The notes under the pieces were generated by a model. It saw only the letters and a list, made by a program, of their open reading frames with translations, did no database searches and was not told the DNA's origin. This document shows, piece by piece, positions 48,426 through 62,070 of a stretch of DNA of 64,000 nucleotides (position 1 is the stretch's first letter; the number at the start of each line of letters is the position of its first letter). The position numbers and the translations under genes were made by a program. Origin of the DNA: Musa acuminata AAA Group (taxonomy: Eukaryota > Streptophyta > Magnoliopsida > Zingiberales > Musaceae); the NCBI RefSeq assembly GCF_036884655.1, contig NC_088357.1, positions 44,045,501-44,109,500 on the forward strand, given 5' to 3'.

Positions 48426-51400
48426 TCAATCTGAACTTTGCAAGATCACAAAATGATCATCGTCAATAGTCTTCATATGATCACCAGTGCTCTTGCCAAT
48501 ATACCAAGATATTGTAGCTGTGTGCAATTGACAATTCAAAGCAAGGTTAGAATGTTTTAAGAGTTCTCTTGTGGTTAACACCTAAAAGGAAAACACCAAT
48601 ATTTCTTAAATTACTCCAAAACCAAAATTCAAACATGCTTTTCAGACCAGCTCCAAATAACACAATATATCGTTGGATCTGTTTGCTCTATCAGACCATA
48701 AAAAGATAGAAGGAACAGTTCTGTAACGAAATGATGAGATAGGACCTTTGAATTTTGAACTGTTAATGGCACAGAATTCTGCAGCGGCTAGGCTGATTTT
48801 ATTGAGAGAAGTTCAACTGGATACTGTTTTATGTCAAGGAAGACAATTATAGCTCTAAATAAATCTGTAAAAGAGACCTGGAGACTCCAAATAAACTTTT
48901 GCAAGACATGCCAAGATAGACTTCTCAAAATGCACATACCAAGATGCTAGGACTTGGGTAATGATCCAAGTCCAATGATAAGACCACCAAGCTAAATGAC
49001 ATGAGAAAAACCTAATCCTATTCCTTCTAGATATTTGACATGAATCTTACAGAGGTTGCACAATCAAATTGAATTCTCCTAGTGTTGTTCGTACCTGTGG
49101 CAGGAGCCATTTCCTGTTCTCTGGTTGTGTGCAACAAGACAGTCCCTGAAATAACTGTTATAAACCCGCACAGTTCAGAAGCAATACTACTATTGTTTTG
49201 TCCAGACCAGTCCTGGTAATGCAGTTAAGGGTTTAGGAGGGAGAACTAACAATCACTGTTTTATATGTAGATAGATAAAATGATTGTGTGCATACCTTGA
49301 ACATTATTGCACTTGCAATTATTGTAAGGCTAGTGAACATAACATAGTATATTGGGGATACGATTGCTGTGTTAAAAGTGTCAAGTGCCTGGAAGAAGAA
49401 ACACTTAGCTTTTAGCAAATCATAAAAGATGCTATACTTCCTAAAATTTCAATGTAGTAATGTTTGCTTATGGATGTTTAAAGAAAATAGAATGCATGGC
49501 ATCTAATGGAAACTCAAAAACAGGTCAACTGTCTTCTGTCACAGAACATTACATCCAAGAGTTACCAGGCCTTTGCAAACCTAGACTGCGTATACGGTGA
49601 TGCATTCCCTGATCAAATTGAAAAGTCATGATAACCATAAGCACCACTAGGTCTAGGATATCGATGAAAATTTAACCTCATGTCAGACCCTTACAACTCT
49701 AGAACCACTTGAGAGATGCTTAACACCTAACATGGTGGTACATAAAGCAATAGAAGAAGAACTGTTCATGGTGGTACATAAAGCAATAGAAGTATGTCAA
49801 GCCTAACACCTAACAAATCTCTAGCTAGATTGAAAACATGCATTCAACTATAACAATTCAAAAAATCTGATGTGATAAAAGGAAAAAAAAAACCTTATGC
49901 TTCTATTTCATAATGCAAACGAAGAAGAAAAGTAGAAGATATGAACTAAAATTTTGCAAGCACAAGTTTAAAAACAACCAATTTACTTTTGAAAAGAAAC
50001 AGCTGAAATGAAAACTCTGACATCCACAGGAATGAAACTGCAAGTGTTGGGATATTGTTGAGAAGTTTTATCAATAATTGTGAAAAGTGAATCATGTTAG
50101 ATGACTAAATGAGATTTCATAAAGGATAAACTGTTTCCAATAAAGCTTATGTTCTACCAACCTTGTTTAGATAATTCATTTGAGAGATGACACAAACAAG
50201 TGCAACTGTGACAAACAACCATGTCTGGTAATAAGTAACCTGACTTATTCCCTGAAATGTGAGTTTGATTGCAATTCCAATGGCTTTTATGCTTACAACC
50301 TGTAAAGGCCAAACATGGAATTCAGGATATCACAAGTTGACATAATAGATGACAATATCTTCCAGCATATATAGTTCAAATAATGAATTCAAGTATCTGC
50401 ATTCTTGAGCTTGAAGCATTTTACCGTCAGTGAGCCCATCAGAGAGCAGATGCCCAAGTAAATTAATATATTTGTCTGTCCATAGCGGGGTTCAAAGTGT
50501 AAGACAAGCACCAGTACAAAAGACAATGTAGTTGCAGCATAAATTAAAAAACCTGCAGAGAGACAAATGTTAGGAGAAAATATAATATGTTCCCATCAGA
50601 CTAAAGAAATAACAACTGAAATAGTCAAGGGGTCAGTGGGGACTAATTTCCATTAATACCAGGCTGAGTTGCTAGTTTCCATATTTCTTCCACTGAACTT
50701 GGAGATTGTTCCCGAGGTGCATGAATCACGATAACAACAGAACCAACTATGCAGGATATGCAACCCAAAATGCCCATTCTCTGTAAGCGTTCCTTCAGCA
50801 TGAAGTGTGACAAGACAGAACTGCACAGTTTACCAAAGATATCAACATAAGTAATGAAAACATAGCGAACTTAATAGAGCAAAGGAACACATTTATACAG
50901 TACCTGACTATTATGCTTAATGCACCAAGAGGGGTCACCAGAGCAGCCGGGGCAAAAACATAAGCCACGAAGTTTGCAACTTCACCGATAAGCACTATTT
51001 GTCAAGAAATTTCAGACATCAGGAACATTGTTGCTCTAGCAGTATGTACTATTGAAATTAAGAAACTGTCCAAGAGAATGCCTTGATTGTAGAAAAGTAG
51101 CTTACTTGTTATCATTCCAGCCCACCACAATGGTTGTAATAGATATGCATATCCGCCGACTCCTGAAGTTTGAATAAATAAATAAATAAACAAATAAAAC
51201 TATTTGAAAGCAACTTTAAATATACAGGGGATATATGAATCATTGAAATATGTTAGTAGATTATCCTATTGAAATATCATAATGAGAACTGTGAAACTGA
51301 AAGATAAACGTTTAACAAGCTACCAGCCTACCACTCGTATAATTATCTTATGTATTATGGAGAATTCAAAATTTTGACATGGAAGATCAACCATGTCTTA

Positions 51401-53136
51401 GATTCGAAGCAAAAAAGGGAAAGCAAATTACTGCTTCAGACTTATCTCACCCTATACAAAAGTTAATGAGTCAAGGAGGCCAATGTTACAAAAATACAGC
51501 AGCAAATGCTGTTTTACTTTTCTGTTTTGCTTATGTATTACTTTAGAATCACCAAGGACTTTCCCATGCATATGGGTAAGCTAGGGAACACAATTCCAAA
51601 CATAAAAAAGACCTCAGAAATTTAGGAAATAAACAGTATAGTTACTACTCACTAAGCTGTCCTTATAACATTAATAATACAATGATAACACCAAACTCCA
51701 AGATAAAGTAGATTTACGAAAAAGGACCCTCACATAATAAACCCACTCCTATCACCATCCAATTTTTTTTTTTAAAGGAACTAGTCATCAGATTTGAAGA
51801 TCTACATTATGTTTGAACTTTAAGCATAAGGACTCGGGGATTAACCCTATATAAATTCTCACATAAACAAAAAGAAATCTAGATAAAGAGTTGATATCTA
51901 GATTAAGCATAAGGGCATAGCGAGTAACCCTCTGAATTGATCAAGAATCATTTCTATGGAAGGTCTTCGGCATAACAAAATATATATATTATTCATACTT
52001 GTCCGAAAGGAATCACATACCAGCCTCAGATTTTAGAAAAGCGGTTAAGGAGACATAATTGTGTAGAAGCTCTTCTTAATCACAAAAATTCAGAACTTAT
52101 TCAGACTTGTACTTAAAGAAGCATATATTACCATCATCCTTTTTAAATTATGTTAAGGTGATGTAGTTGTATCAAATGATAGAAACTACCTTAATTAATG
52201 AAAATGTATAGAATACAATAGGTAGCAACATCAGATTTTATGTGGTAGTTGAAGGAGATGCAATTGTACCCCATTTCCATATTTCTCGGTAAAAATATAT
52301 ATTGATTGCATATAGGCACTAAAGCATGATATCAGGAATTTGGGGCAATCAAAGGAGTCAATAAACAATAATGTTGAGAGGGGAGATTCACGAAAATAGA
52401 ATGTATAGTGCTAGTGCTAGGAACTAGAGAAATTACAACTATCAAGCATGCAGAACCAATCGGTTAGCTCCATCAATGTACCAGAAAGGTGGAAAAGAGT
52501 TGCATATATACCCAACTCATTTAACCTGGTTGAAAAAAGAGTATGAACCCATGTCTGAAAGATAAGTGTAGCTAGTAGCTACGCTATGACGATGGACAGA
52601 GGAACTTAATTCTTCAAATGTTGTATTAGAGCTTAAGCTAGCTTAAACATTCCATGAAGATCTCATGTTTCAATCATAAGCCTAATGCCAGTTCTTGGGA
52701 TTTATTAGATTTGCTTTTAAAGACATTGATCATCTCGTTAAGATCTAACTAGAGAATGGGCCTAATCTCGCAAAATCCATCGTAATAACAAAGGAAGGGT
52801 CTGTCTTAACAACCGCGTCGAATGTTAAGCAAACTGATGATCTCTCCCAGAAACATGAACCTATATCTACTAAAACGTAATCAAGCACCTGAATATCAAA
52901 TCTTTGAGTGCCACTGAACACAAAAAAACCACATCATTCAACAAGATGTACAGTCCATCAGTCGAAAGATCCGAAACGCAGGGGAGAAGAGATCTAGGAT
53001 TTCTCATCTGACCTGCGCGGGTGCCGGATTTCCCGGCGCGCTTGAGCCCCTTCTTCTTCAGTATAAAGCTGGATCCGATGAAGGCGCTCGAGACGACGGC
53101 CAAGGCGAAGCCTTTCGTGTTGTCCGAAACCCCCAT
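48426..53136 (-). CDS. NIPA-type magnesium transporter (DUF803)
   Basis: Multi-pass membrane protein of the NIPA family, named for Mg2+ transport in animals; the plant role is inferred. Nine exons close to 333 residues: 53013-53136, 51106-51162, 50904-50994, 50660-50820, 50425-50552, 50162-50299, 49296-49388, 49095-49212 and 48426-48517. The first helix is in GFALAVVSSAFIGSSFIL, followed by the basic KKKGLKRAGKSGTRA. Family hallmarks follow: LLQPLWWAGMIT, GEVANFVAYVFAPAALVTPLGALS, VIVIHAPREQSPSSVEEIW, EPRYGQTNILIYLGICSLMGS and SPIYYVMFTSLTIIASAIMF. About nine hydrophobic segments are visible. The small last exon gives a hydrophilic tail (ISWYIGKSTGDH) ending SSD. All splice sites are GT-AG and the gene is intact. 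Introns 1 (1.85 kb) and 6 to 8 are the longest. Confidence 0.94.
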
Positions 53137-54769
53137 CTTCGCCGGTCACTTCCAACTCTTATCTCCTCTTCCTGTTCCTTCGGTTCTCTAATCGGGAAGG
53201 AAAACCACGGAATTGGAACCAAATAGGAAGGCAAAACCAAACAGGGCTACTGGAGCTGGAATTCTCCCACGCAAACCACCAAATTTGAATGAAAACACGG
53301 AGGGAAGGGAAGAGCCGAGGCCGTCGTCTTCCGTGTCTCAAGCTTTCGTTGGTACTCGCTGTTCCGATGCGACCTCGAGACGGAGCTCGACAGCGACGGG
53401 AAGACGGTTTTGGCTTCTCCTTTTCGAAAAGATAGAAATAATTATCTACCCTTCCCGTCATACCCGTTTTGCTGCCCGCCTCCGGTCAGAGAGGATCGTA
53501 GGCTGCCGTGAATCCAATCAACTCAAGGTATTTATTTGTGTAAAAATATTAGGTAGATTTTAATGGACTTGCTTTCTTGCCCTTCCTATTATCAATTCTG
53601 TGTCCGTTTTGTTTTGGAGGGGACAGACGTGAGCGATGACGGATGACACCAACGATGTACTCGAACGAAACACCCGTTCGATAATTCAATAAGAATATGG
53701 AGCCTTCTGTGGGTCCCATAAATTTATCCAATAACAGAGCAGGTAGAGAACGCAGGGTAAAGGAGGGGTGCGCAGAAAACGCCAACAGGAAAGGCGGGCC
53801 CACTGACATTGTACGGTACTTTTAAATATATAAACATAAATATATGATAAAGGAGAAAATAATATATTTTTATCATATTTTATGTTTTGAAATATATCAA
53901 AAGATTCCTAATTTTCATCAACATCAATCAAATTTTCGTACAAATTATTTTATTAAATCTTAGAACTTAGGATAAAATTAATAGTTAAGATTTGTGACGA
54001 TTTGAATTAACTAAAACTCAGATTAACATGGTTTTGAATTGAGCTATAGTGTTTTGGTTCAATAATAATTAACATGGTAATTCTATGGAGAAATATTATA
54101 TTGAAATATAGACTTATCAAAGTCATTTCTTGTTATTTATTATGATTCTGGTGATATGGTAATAATTTTATACATCATCATTATTTATTATTATTCTTTC
54201 ATAATAAATTAACACAAATTGAGATTAAAACTCCTAGTTCCACTCATATAAAACTACTCCTAGTTCCACTCATACATGACTAAAGTAGAATGTCATATTT
54301 TAATTTTTATTACTACTATCAATAAAAAATATAACTAAAAATAGATAATCTAAAACTTAAAGCATACTAATTTATTAAATAAAATTTACAAGGCTTCCCT
54401 CTATACATAGTGTTTTGAAACCTATATCTAATTATAACATCTCATAAAAAACAAAATATAATATATTCAAAATTTATATACATAAAATATCCATACGTCA
54501 TCATTCATATCTACGTTAGCATTAGCTTGCACGTGCTCACTTTCCTACTAAACACTTTCGTACTAACTTATGGTACTAAATACTTAAATAGAATATTAAA
54601 ATATAATATTTTAATATTCTTAACATAAGATATTTAACAATTGGCATCTCAATCCTATAAAATAGTATATGTATAATAAAAAAGTAAAATTCTATATCGA
54701 AATAATTTAAATACTTATATGTACATATAAGAAATATAGTAAATTCATAAACTTCTGAATCCCAAATCA
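53137..54769. other. NIPA 5' flank and AT-rich intergenic sequence
   Basis: The first 300 to 400 bp are GC-richer and probably hold the NIPA 5' UTR and promoter on the minus strand. From 53820 on the sequence is AT-rich with short direct duplications (for example ctcctagttccactcata twice near 54230-54270). No gene is seen. Confidence 0.5.
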
Positions 54770-55115
54770 TAACATATATATTTACTTTCATACCATAAGT
54801 TATCGTAATATATATGTACATTCCCATATTACACATCATAATATATATATGTGCCCTCTCATACTACACGTCATAATATATATATGCACTCTCATATTAT
54901 ATGTCATAATATATATACATACACATATCACCCACATCTTGATATATACATGTACTATCACACCGTACGTTATAATACATATGTGCACTCTTACACCACA
55001 CATCATAGTATCTACATGTTTCGCGTTGTAATACATCTATGCACTCCTACACTGTATGTCATAGAAAACACACGTACTCTCATACCGCACATCATCATAT
55101 ATGCATAAATATAAG
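54770..55115. repeat. Degenerate minisatellite, unit about 40-45 bp
   Basis: A motif of the form cataatatatatatgtgcactctcataccacacgt recurs seven to eight times with variation, alternating a TA-rich half and a CTCTCATACTAC-like half. Short open frames crossing it on both strands reflect the repeat and are not genes. Confidence 0.8.
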
Positions 55116-55879
55116 TTAATTTTATCATAATTCATATATTTTTATACTTATAAAATATATACATTCACATTTAGCTCATGTCTAACTCATAACAATCATA
55201 TTATTCGAAACATATTTTCAAAATATATTATGAATATAATAATTTATATAATCATTATTTTATAGTGAATTAAACTTATACTTATGTAATTGAACTAAAA
55301 AATTAAGATGTTAATAAAAAATCATATTTTTTAATGATCGAGTGTGCTAGAGAGCCATATAGGGTTATAAGATATCTTAATTAAGAACCCTACCTCTTAA
55401 ATTATTTATTTATAATAATTCATAAATTTTTTTGATAAAATCCCTTATAAAATATACTATACTCAGCTTGAAAATTCATATAGATTTCATCATTAATTTT
55501 TTAATAATTCACTCTATAAACAAATGAAATAGTTAGTATTAATTAAACCATTGCATGAAGAAATTTTACTTCACTATTTTAATTGATCAACGATCTTAAT
55601 TACCATGAAATTTTATAGAAAACTAGAAAACATATCAAACTAAATACATACCAAATTTTAACTTGAATACACACTAGGTTATGATTTTGAATTTTTATAA
55701 AATTTTATAAAAAACTAGGAAACATATAAAATTAAATGACCCTTCTAATTAAACTACCAACATAGGTAATTTTTATGTCACAAAATTCATATTTTTTGGG
55801 CATGTTTCACGTTGGTAAAACATGCAATTTAGACTATTAAGCCTTAAATTTTGACATAAACATGTTTGATTTTATGTAG

Positions 55880-57060
55880 TTTCTTGTTAATTTTTATGAC
55901 ATTCGACATGATATTCCAAAACTTAGTGGTGATAACTATAAGATATGGAAGGAGAGAGTTCTTCTTCATTTAGGATGGATGGATATTGATTATACTATTA
56001 GCAAAGATGAACCACCTATAGTCACTAATACCAGCACTCTAACTAATGTCGCGTTATATGAGCAATGGGAATGATCCAATCGGCTTAACATGATGTTTAA
56101 GACTAAGATAACTGTTGGTATACGTAGTTCTGTTGAGCAGCATGAAAAAGTTTGAGACTTATTACAAGCTATTGATGAGCAATTCATCACTTCAGAAAAG
56201 GCACTAGCAAGTACCCTAATAATAAAATTTTCATCCGTTAGACTCACCAACATAAAGGGTGTACGTGAGAATATAATGCGAGATATTGCTGCTCAACTTA
56301 AGAAACTCGAGATTAATATGTTAGAATCTTTCCTAGTGCACTATATTCTGAACACCCTTCCACATCAATACGGGCATTTTAAGATTTCATATAATACATA
56401 TAAGGATAAATGGTCAATCAATGAATTAATGACCATGTGTGTTCAAGAAGAAGAGAGGCTAGTGATGGAACTGGGTGAGAGTGCATTAGTAGTAACCACT
56501 CGCGAGAAAAATAAAACTAACAAAAATCAAACCAATCAGAAAGCTCATCAGCAAGGAAAAGGTAAAATACCACCCTAAGCTGATATAAAAAAAGAAGCAA
56601 AGTGTTTCTTTTATAAAAGAAAGTGGCACATGTAGAAGGAATGCATGAAATTCTGGCTTAAAAAGAAAGGTAAACCAACCTCGTGTGTGTTATGAATCTA
56701 ATATGGTTAATATTAATATTAACACCTGGTGGATTGACTCTGGATCAACAATCCATATTGCAAACTCTTTGCAGGGTATGCAAAACCTAAGGAAGCTAGT
56801 AGGAAATGATATTGAAAAGGTAATAGGTTCAATTTGAATCAATGCCCAAAGAATAATCTTGAAAAGAAATCAATGAAAAACATCACATATGCTTCTGTCA
56901 TCTTATGTATGCTCAAGTCTGTACTAGACCTGATATTACATTTGTTGTGGGGATACTAGGTCAATATTAGAGTAATCCAAGTATGGACTACTAGAGAACT
57001 GTAAAAAAAGTAATGAGGTATCTATAAGAAACCAAATATTACATGCTTATGTATAAACAT
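55880..57060 (+). pseudogene. Copia-type gag-pol remnant with internal deletion
   Basis: Translation, with several stops and frame changes, shows a Copia Gag (GDNYKIWKERVLLHLGWMDID near 55930; VHYILNTLPHQYGHFK and IQEEERL-like segments in 56276-56578), a degraded CCHC knuckle near 56620 and a protease motif WWIDSGSTIHIA near 56725. From about 56880 it jumps to the end of RT and start of RNase H (SLMYAQVCTRPDITF, MDYWRTVKKVMRYLQ in mixed frames), so integrase and most of RT are absent. No LTRs could be assigned. Old and non-functional. Confidence 0.82.
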
Positions 57061-57327
57061 GCTATGCTTATGTATAGAAAGTGATGTATAGACATGCTTA
57101 TCTACAAGTAATTCATTTGTCTATATTTTTATACATAAACATTTAATATAACCAAATATGCATACATAATATGAGCATTTTATTGACTAAAAAATATTAA
57201 AAATATTATATCCTCATTATTTTTTAACATGAAATAAATCAAGAAGTTTCAAAAACAAACTAAAATAAAGCCATATTCATGGTATAAAAAATGAAAACTC
57301 TTTCATATCAAGGCATAGGTCAGATGG

Positions 57328-57640
57328 GCTATGATACCAACTATTAGAAATCTTTGATACCAATTTGTGTTTCTAAATCATTATAATAAAAACACAATAA
57401 AACTAATACGGAAACGAAATAGCGTACCTCTAGCCATTGTTGTTAAGAATTTCTACAGCGGTTTCTTCTTAAACTTTGGCACTTCTCGGCTCAAAACTCT
57501 CGCTTTAGATGGTGTAGGAAATCATTTTGACTACAAAGAGTTGTTGAGCCCAAGTACCAAAATCATTGTTTATATATATGTTCTCCCATCAAGAACATTT
57601 ATGTAGGAAATTGGGTTAGGACTATCTGAACTTATAAATC
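57328..57640 (-). repeat. LTR fragment of a minus-strand Copia-like element
   Basis: On the minus strand a primer-site word TGGTATCATAGC (57328-57339) sits three bases from TATTAGAAATC, which looks like a decayed TGTTAGAAATC LTR edge. A second gatacca word follows at about 57355. The orientation is opposite to the gag remnant just upstream, so it is probably a separate insertion. The right edge is uncertain. Confidence 0.45.
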
Positions 57641-60600
57641 TTATCTTAGTATACAGAGGTAGCATTCACTCAATTTTAAATCTTATAAAAAATATATCAA
57701 AAGTACATAGTGTAATTATATTCTTAAAAGGGTCAATTTAGCTCGAATAAAATCTTTTCTTAGAAAATAAGGGATTTTGAGTACCTCATATTAAGATAAT
57801 CACAACTCTATGAATTGATTTCAAATTAAGATCATACTAAAGGCCTTAGAACTATAAGAAAATCATACAAAATATATTCAAAAATTAAATATTAATTTGA
57901 AGTCTATGTTACTAAAAAATAGTTAAAAATTTAGCTTATAATTTGTAAAACTGAAACTCTAAATATAGCATGAGAAGAATTAATTTTTTCTTAGCTCATT
58001 CTTTTTTAGAGCTAGGATTTCCTAACCTCAGGAAAAAATATGAGAGAAAAAGTCATGGGATATCAGAGTGGTAAAGAGGATAAGGTCAAAATAAGATAGA
58101 GATAATTAAGAGGTTACCTTGATGTATAAAGTTCAATCCCATCATGTCTCATTTCATTTTTTTCTTATTTTATTAATATAATTTTAACATTATAATAACC
58201 TCAATTGAGTTTAATTTGATTTGATAAAGATAATATTTTTAGTCTAAACTCATCCTTCATACTCACTTATGTATCTCAACATTTACCATAACATTTATCT
58301 TTCATTTAATTTTTCATTACTTCATACATACCTACCTAAGTAGCTTATGATCATCCATATATATATTTCTTATGTTAATCATGGTCAAACTTATTCAAGC
58401 ATTTAGATTCATTTAAAATCGATTAAAATTTCATTGTTACTTCTAGTCACTATATGTATATTTACTACTATAACTTAATCTCATATTCAAATACATTAAT
58501 ACACTTGGCTTGTTTTGTTATGCTTAAAATAAATATTAATGATTATATATACTAAATCAATATTTCATAAGACATTGAGAATAATATTTTTGAAAGTATA
58601 GATATCATAAAAACATGAACATATCATTTATTATATTTATAAAGTATAGATATCATAAATTATATCACTAAGTGGGGGTAATATATATATAATATTTGTG
58701 CTTCTATTAGCATACTAATTATAGTTGAATGTTTGTGAGACTCGGCACTAACCTAAATTCAAGGTTAAGTGTAAAATAATTTTTTTTATTATCATTTATA
58801 TTGAAATAAGTTAAAACTTTCTTAATTTAACCCAAATCTAGTTATATAATAAAGTTGATAATTTAATTTGGTAAATTTTGAATTAATTTTATATATTACT
58901 CCTTTTTTTAATTATTATTATAATAAATAAACATAAAATATTATAATATTTCTCTAAAAATATATAAAACTAAATTCAAGATGAAATGAAAAATTAAGTG
59001 TTGATCATCATTTATTTTAAAATATACCAAAATAATTCTATTTTTTCAATAGAAGGACTTAAACACTCAAATAAATTGTTCATAAAATATTATAATATAT
59101 AATAAAGTTAATAATCAAGGTTTATAAGGAGATATGGAAGATAACAACCAAATTTATGCAGGAGTAGTCTCGGACCTCCACCACTTCCATGTCATCCCAA
59201 CAACTATGACTTCAAACATTATGAGAAGTTCAATACTCGCCTTCCTAGCATCGATAGAAGCCTCAATAGCTATAGTTAGAATTGCCTCACTTATCAGACC
59301 AGGACCTTCTCGACGATTCTCACTAGGTTGTTAACCAACTTGACTTAGTTGATCAAGCTCTAAAGTCTATGCACTACTCGAGAGATTGTCACATGGTACC
59401 CATAATCAAATGTGTTGAAGCTTAATCAGGTGATTCACATGGTGAATCTTAAAGAAGCTTTCCACTCATACTATGGCATGAGAGTTTTTTTAGTTTGGAG
59501 TCATTGGATTAGATCCTCCACTTGTGAGTTAGGTTGATGTTTGTTGATTGTAACATAGTAACACTTAATAATATGGTGCCTATCTATTCAGACTTTGTTG
59601 GAAGGCATCGTTCCACTTCAAGCTGGCGTGGTAGCTCCAAAAGTTCCATTATTGCTGAGGCATTGCCTTGTTCTGACTCCTCCAATTGAGCTCGCAGTTG
59701 AGGCACCTGCCTTGTATGCTAATTTACCTTAGCCACTTTATTATAGAGAAAATCTTACTCTCAGAGTAAGATCATCATCACGCCAAAGCATCACGGTTTA
59801 CTTTAGCACCACTATCATCAAGCGATGCCCTGTATATAAGAAACCATCGAGTAACATCAAATTCGAAGAGTCAAGACCTTATTATTACTATATGTTTGTG
59901 TGTCTCACTAGGAAGGGACTATGTCTTTAATACAATCTCTTCAATGATGAATGATATATAACCCTCAATTCTAGTACATCACTTATAGCGAAAACACCTT
60001 GGATGATTGTGCACTATGAGCCCTTATGTTGGTCTAAAGCCCTCCCATGAGCTTGAACCAAAGCATTTACACATGAATCCATCCCGACATAGTTCATATA
60101 CTAAGAGCTATGTGGGGGGCACTTGTTGGTTCAAGAGGGGTGTGGAGCACCACTCTTAATGTTACTACTCTCTAGAGACATCGGGCCGAAGAATCTCAAG
60201 CCTACTTAAAACCTTCCCTTTAGTTATGGTCGGAGAACTTATTCAAATGAGTCATAAAAACTTGAAATAATATTCTCTCTTTTTATCATAATGATCAATT
60301 GCACGCGTGACTCACATAATGACAAGTCTCATATATAAAGCATCATAAATGATGATGTGAGTAAAATTGATCATAAAGTATCCTTTGAAAATAATATAGT
60401 TACATTTAGTCATAAAGCATCATTTAACGATGACATGATCGAATTTGGCTATGAAGAATCATTTGACAATGATGCGATAGAATTTCACCATGAAACACTA
60501 TCAAATCTAACCATAAAACATTCATCGATAATAAAATCTAACCATAAATGATCAAATCTAATGATGAAGTAAATCTAATGATGAAGTGCCCCCAATAATA

Positions 60601-61220
60601 ATACAACGAAATCCATCCCTAAAACATCATTTAATACAATAATCAACTTTTTCTCATCCTCCTCCCACTTTCCACCTCATATGGATAAAAAAAAAGGTGG
60701 GCTTTCCATTTGTCGATCCATTTCAGGCCCATATTGATGTATCGAGCCCATTACTAGACAAAAAAAGAAAAATAAAAAATAAAAAGTATTGACAAATTAC
60801 TTCCAGACGTTGACCCTCCTAAACTTTGCCACGGGACCATCTCAACATTTGATCGAATGCTCGAAACATTCCCACTTCTATAATAATTTGCAGGAAAAGC
60901 GAGTATTCTTCCTTCCATTGCAAAGAAGATAAATGAAACCAAAAAGAGTGATGGCTACTGGAACCCACTCATCAGCATATGGTCTCCCTTTCGATGAGTC
61001 CTTTCAGTATAACTTATGATTTACAGTCACTCAATTTAAAATCATTGACCTACCGAGACCGCACCCGATCGACACTTGTCGGCACAGATGTCCGATCAAA
61101 TAATTGTTGGGATGCAACATTTCTGAGGCACAAACCATTTGTTTTGTAAGGATTCTTTCCAGAAATTTTATAGGAGATGAAATCAAGCAGGCGAAGTCTT
61201 CTCGTGGAATCCGTGGGACT
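57641..61220. other. AT-rich intergenic region with decayed repeats
   Basis: 57641-59120 is very AT-rich and featureless. 59130-60250 is more balanced, with short open frames and no recognisable domain, and resembles old retroelement internal sequence. 60340-60560 holds six or seven degenerate copies of a unit near 41 bp (catttaacgatgacatgatcg type), similar in form to the array at 17770-18060. No gene is recognised. Confidence 0.5.
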
Positions 61221-61339
61221 CATTGCTTATAAATTGCACCTCCCGGTATAAATTCTGTGACCATTACTGCCTATTTTATTGTGTCACCCCACCAGCTGGA
61301 CATATTCTAAACTATCTGTACTGCTCTTTCCAAGTTAAA

Positions 61340-62070
61340 AGACTTACCTTCCTCACGATTGGCGAGAGTCCGGACCCACAAGCGCGGCCCCCCGTGCTTT
61401 CACCGTCGTGGGTAGGTCGAGGGGGCGTGGGTGAAGCATTCCTGATTCCAGAGTTTCCATCTCACACACCACTACAGGCGTTGGTGGGCGGAGATCCACC
61501 GATTGCTCCAAAAAAGGGGATTCCCACCGTCCTCAGCGGAGGAATCAATTCGCCACTCACGACGCTCGTTAGGTTTTTATCTCTCCCAACCCCACGCGGC
61601 GGATTCCGCCTTCCTCTCCCGGCACCGAAGAGACCACCCGACGAGTTTCTCATCCTCCGTGGCCCTCTCACGTTGTGAGGGAGTAAACGTCGCGCCCGAT
61701 CCCTTTTTGACCCCTTCTTTATTGAGACGGAACAATGTGGGTTGGGAGGCGACTCCGATTCTACTTGTCTTTTGTGGAAAGGGTTTCGATTGGGTTGTTT
61801 GCGTGGCGTGGAGAGGAGAACCCACTCGAGGAACGTAGAAAGGAAGCCTTTTTCCCGTGTCCTCGATGCCGGAGAAAAAGGCGAATCAGAAAGATGGAAG
61901 AAAGCGAGGCGATGCTTCTCTTCTTTTTTCTCTCTCTCCATCTCTCTCGGCCCTCTCCCCACCCCCCTCAGGTTTCTCCCATACCAAAGAGGGAAGGGAA
62001 AGCAAATCCACCTCGGTTTACAAACTCCATGCAATCCTCTGCAGGCAAAGAGAGAGAAAAAAGATAAAAG
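61340..62070. other. GC-rich block with overlapping open frames, unassigned
   Basis: The block is much richer in G and C than its AT-rich left flank. Open frames run on both strands, the longest being 190 codons on minus at 61462-62034. None shows a recognisable domain; Arg, Ser and Pro dominate, as expected from composition alone. It could be a first exon or UTR of an unrecognised gene, a decayed gene fragment, or a GC-rich transposon piece. Confidence 0.35.

Noticed and set aside
52870..53012. Continuation of NIPA exon 1 into the following sequence
   Set aside because: The frame runs into a stop, and the consensus donor at 53012 joins in phase to the 51162 exon with conserved family sequence.
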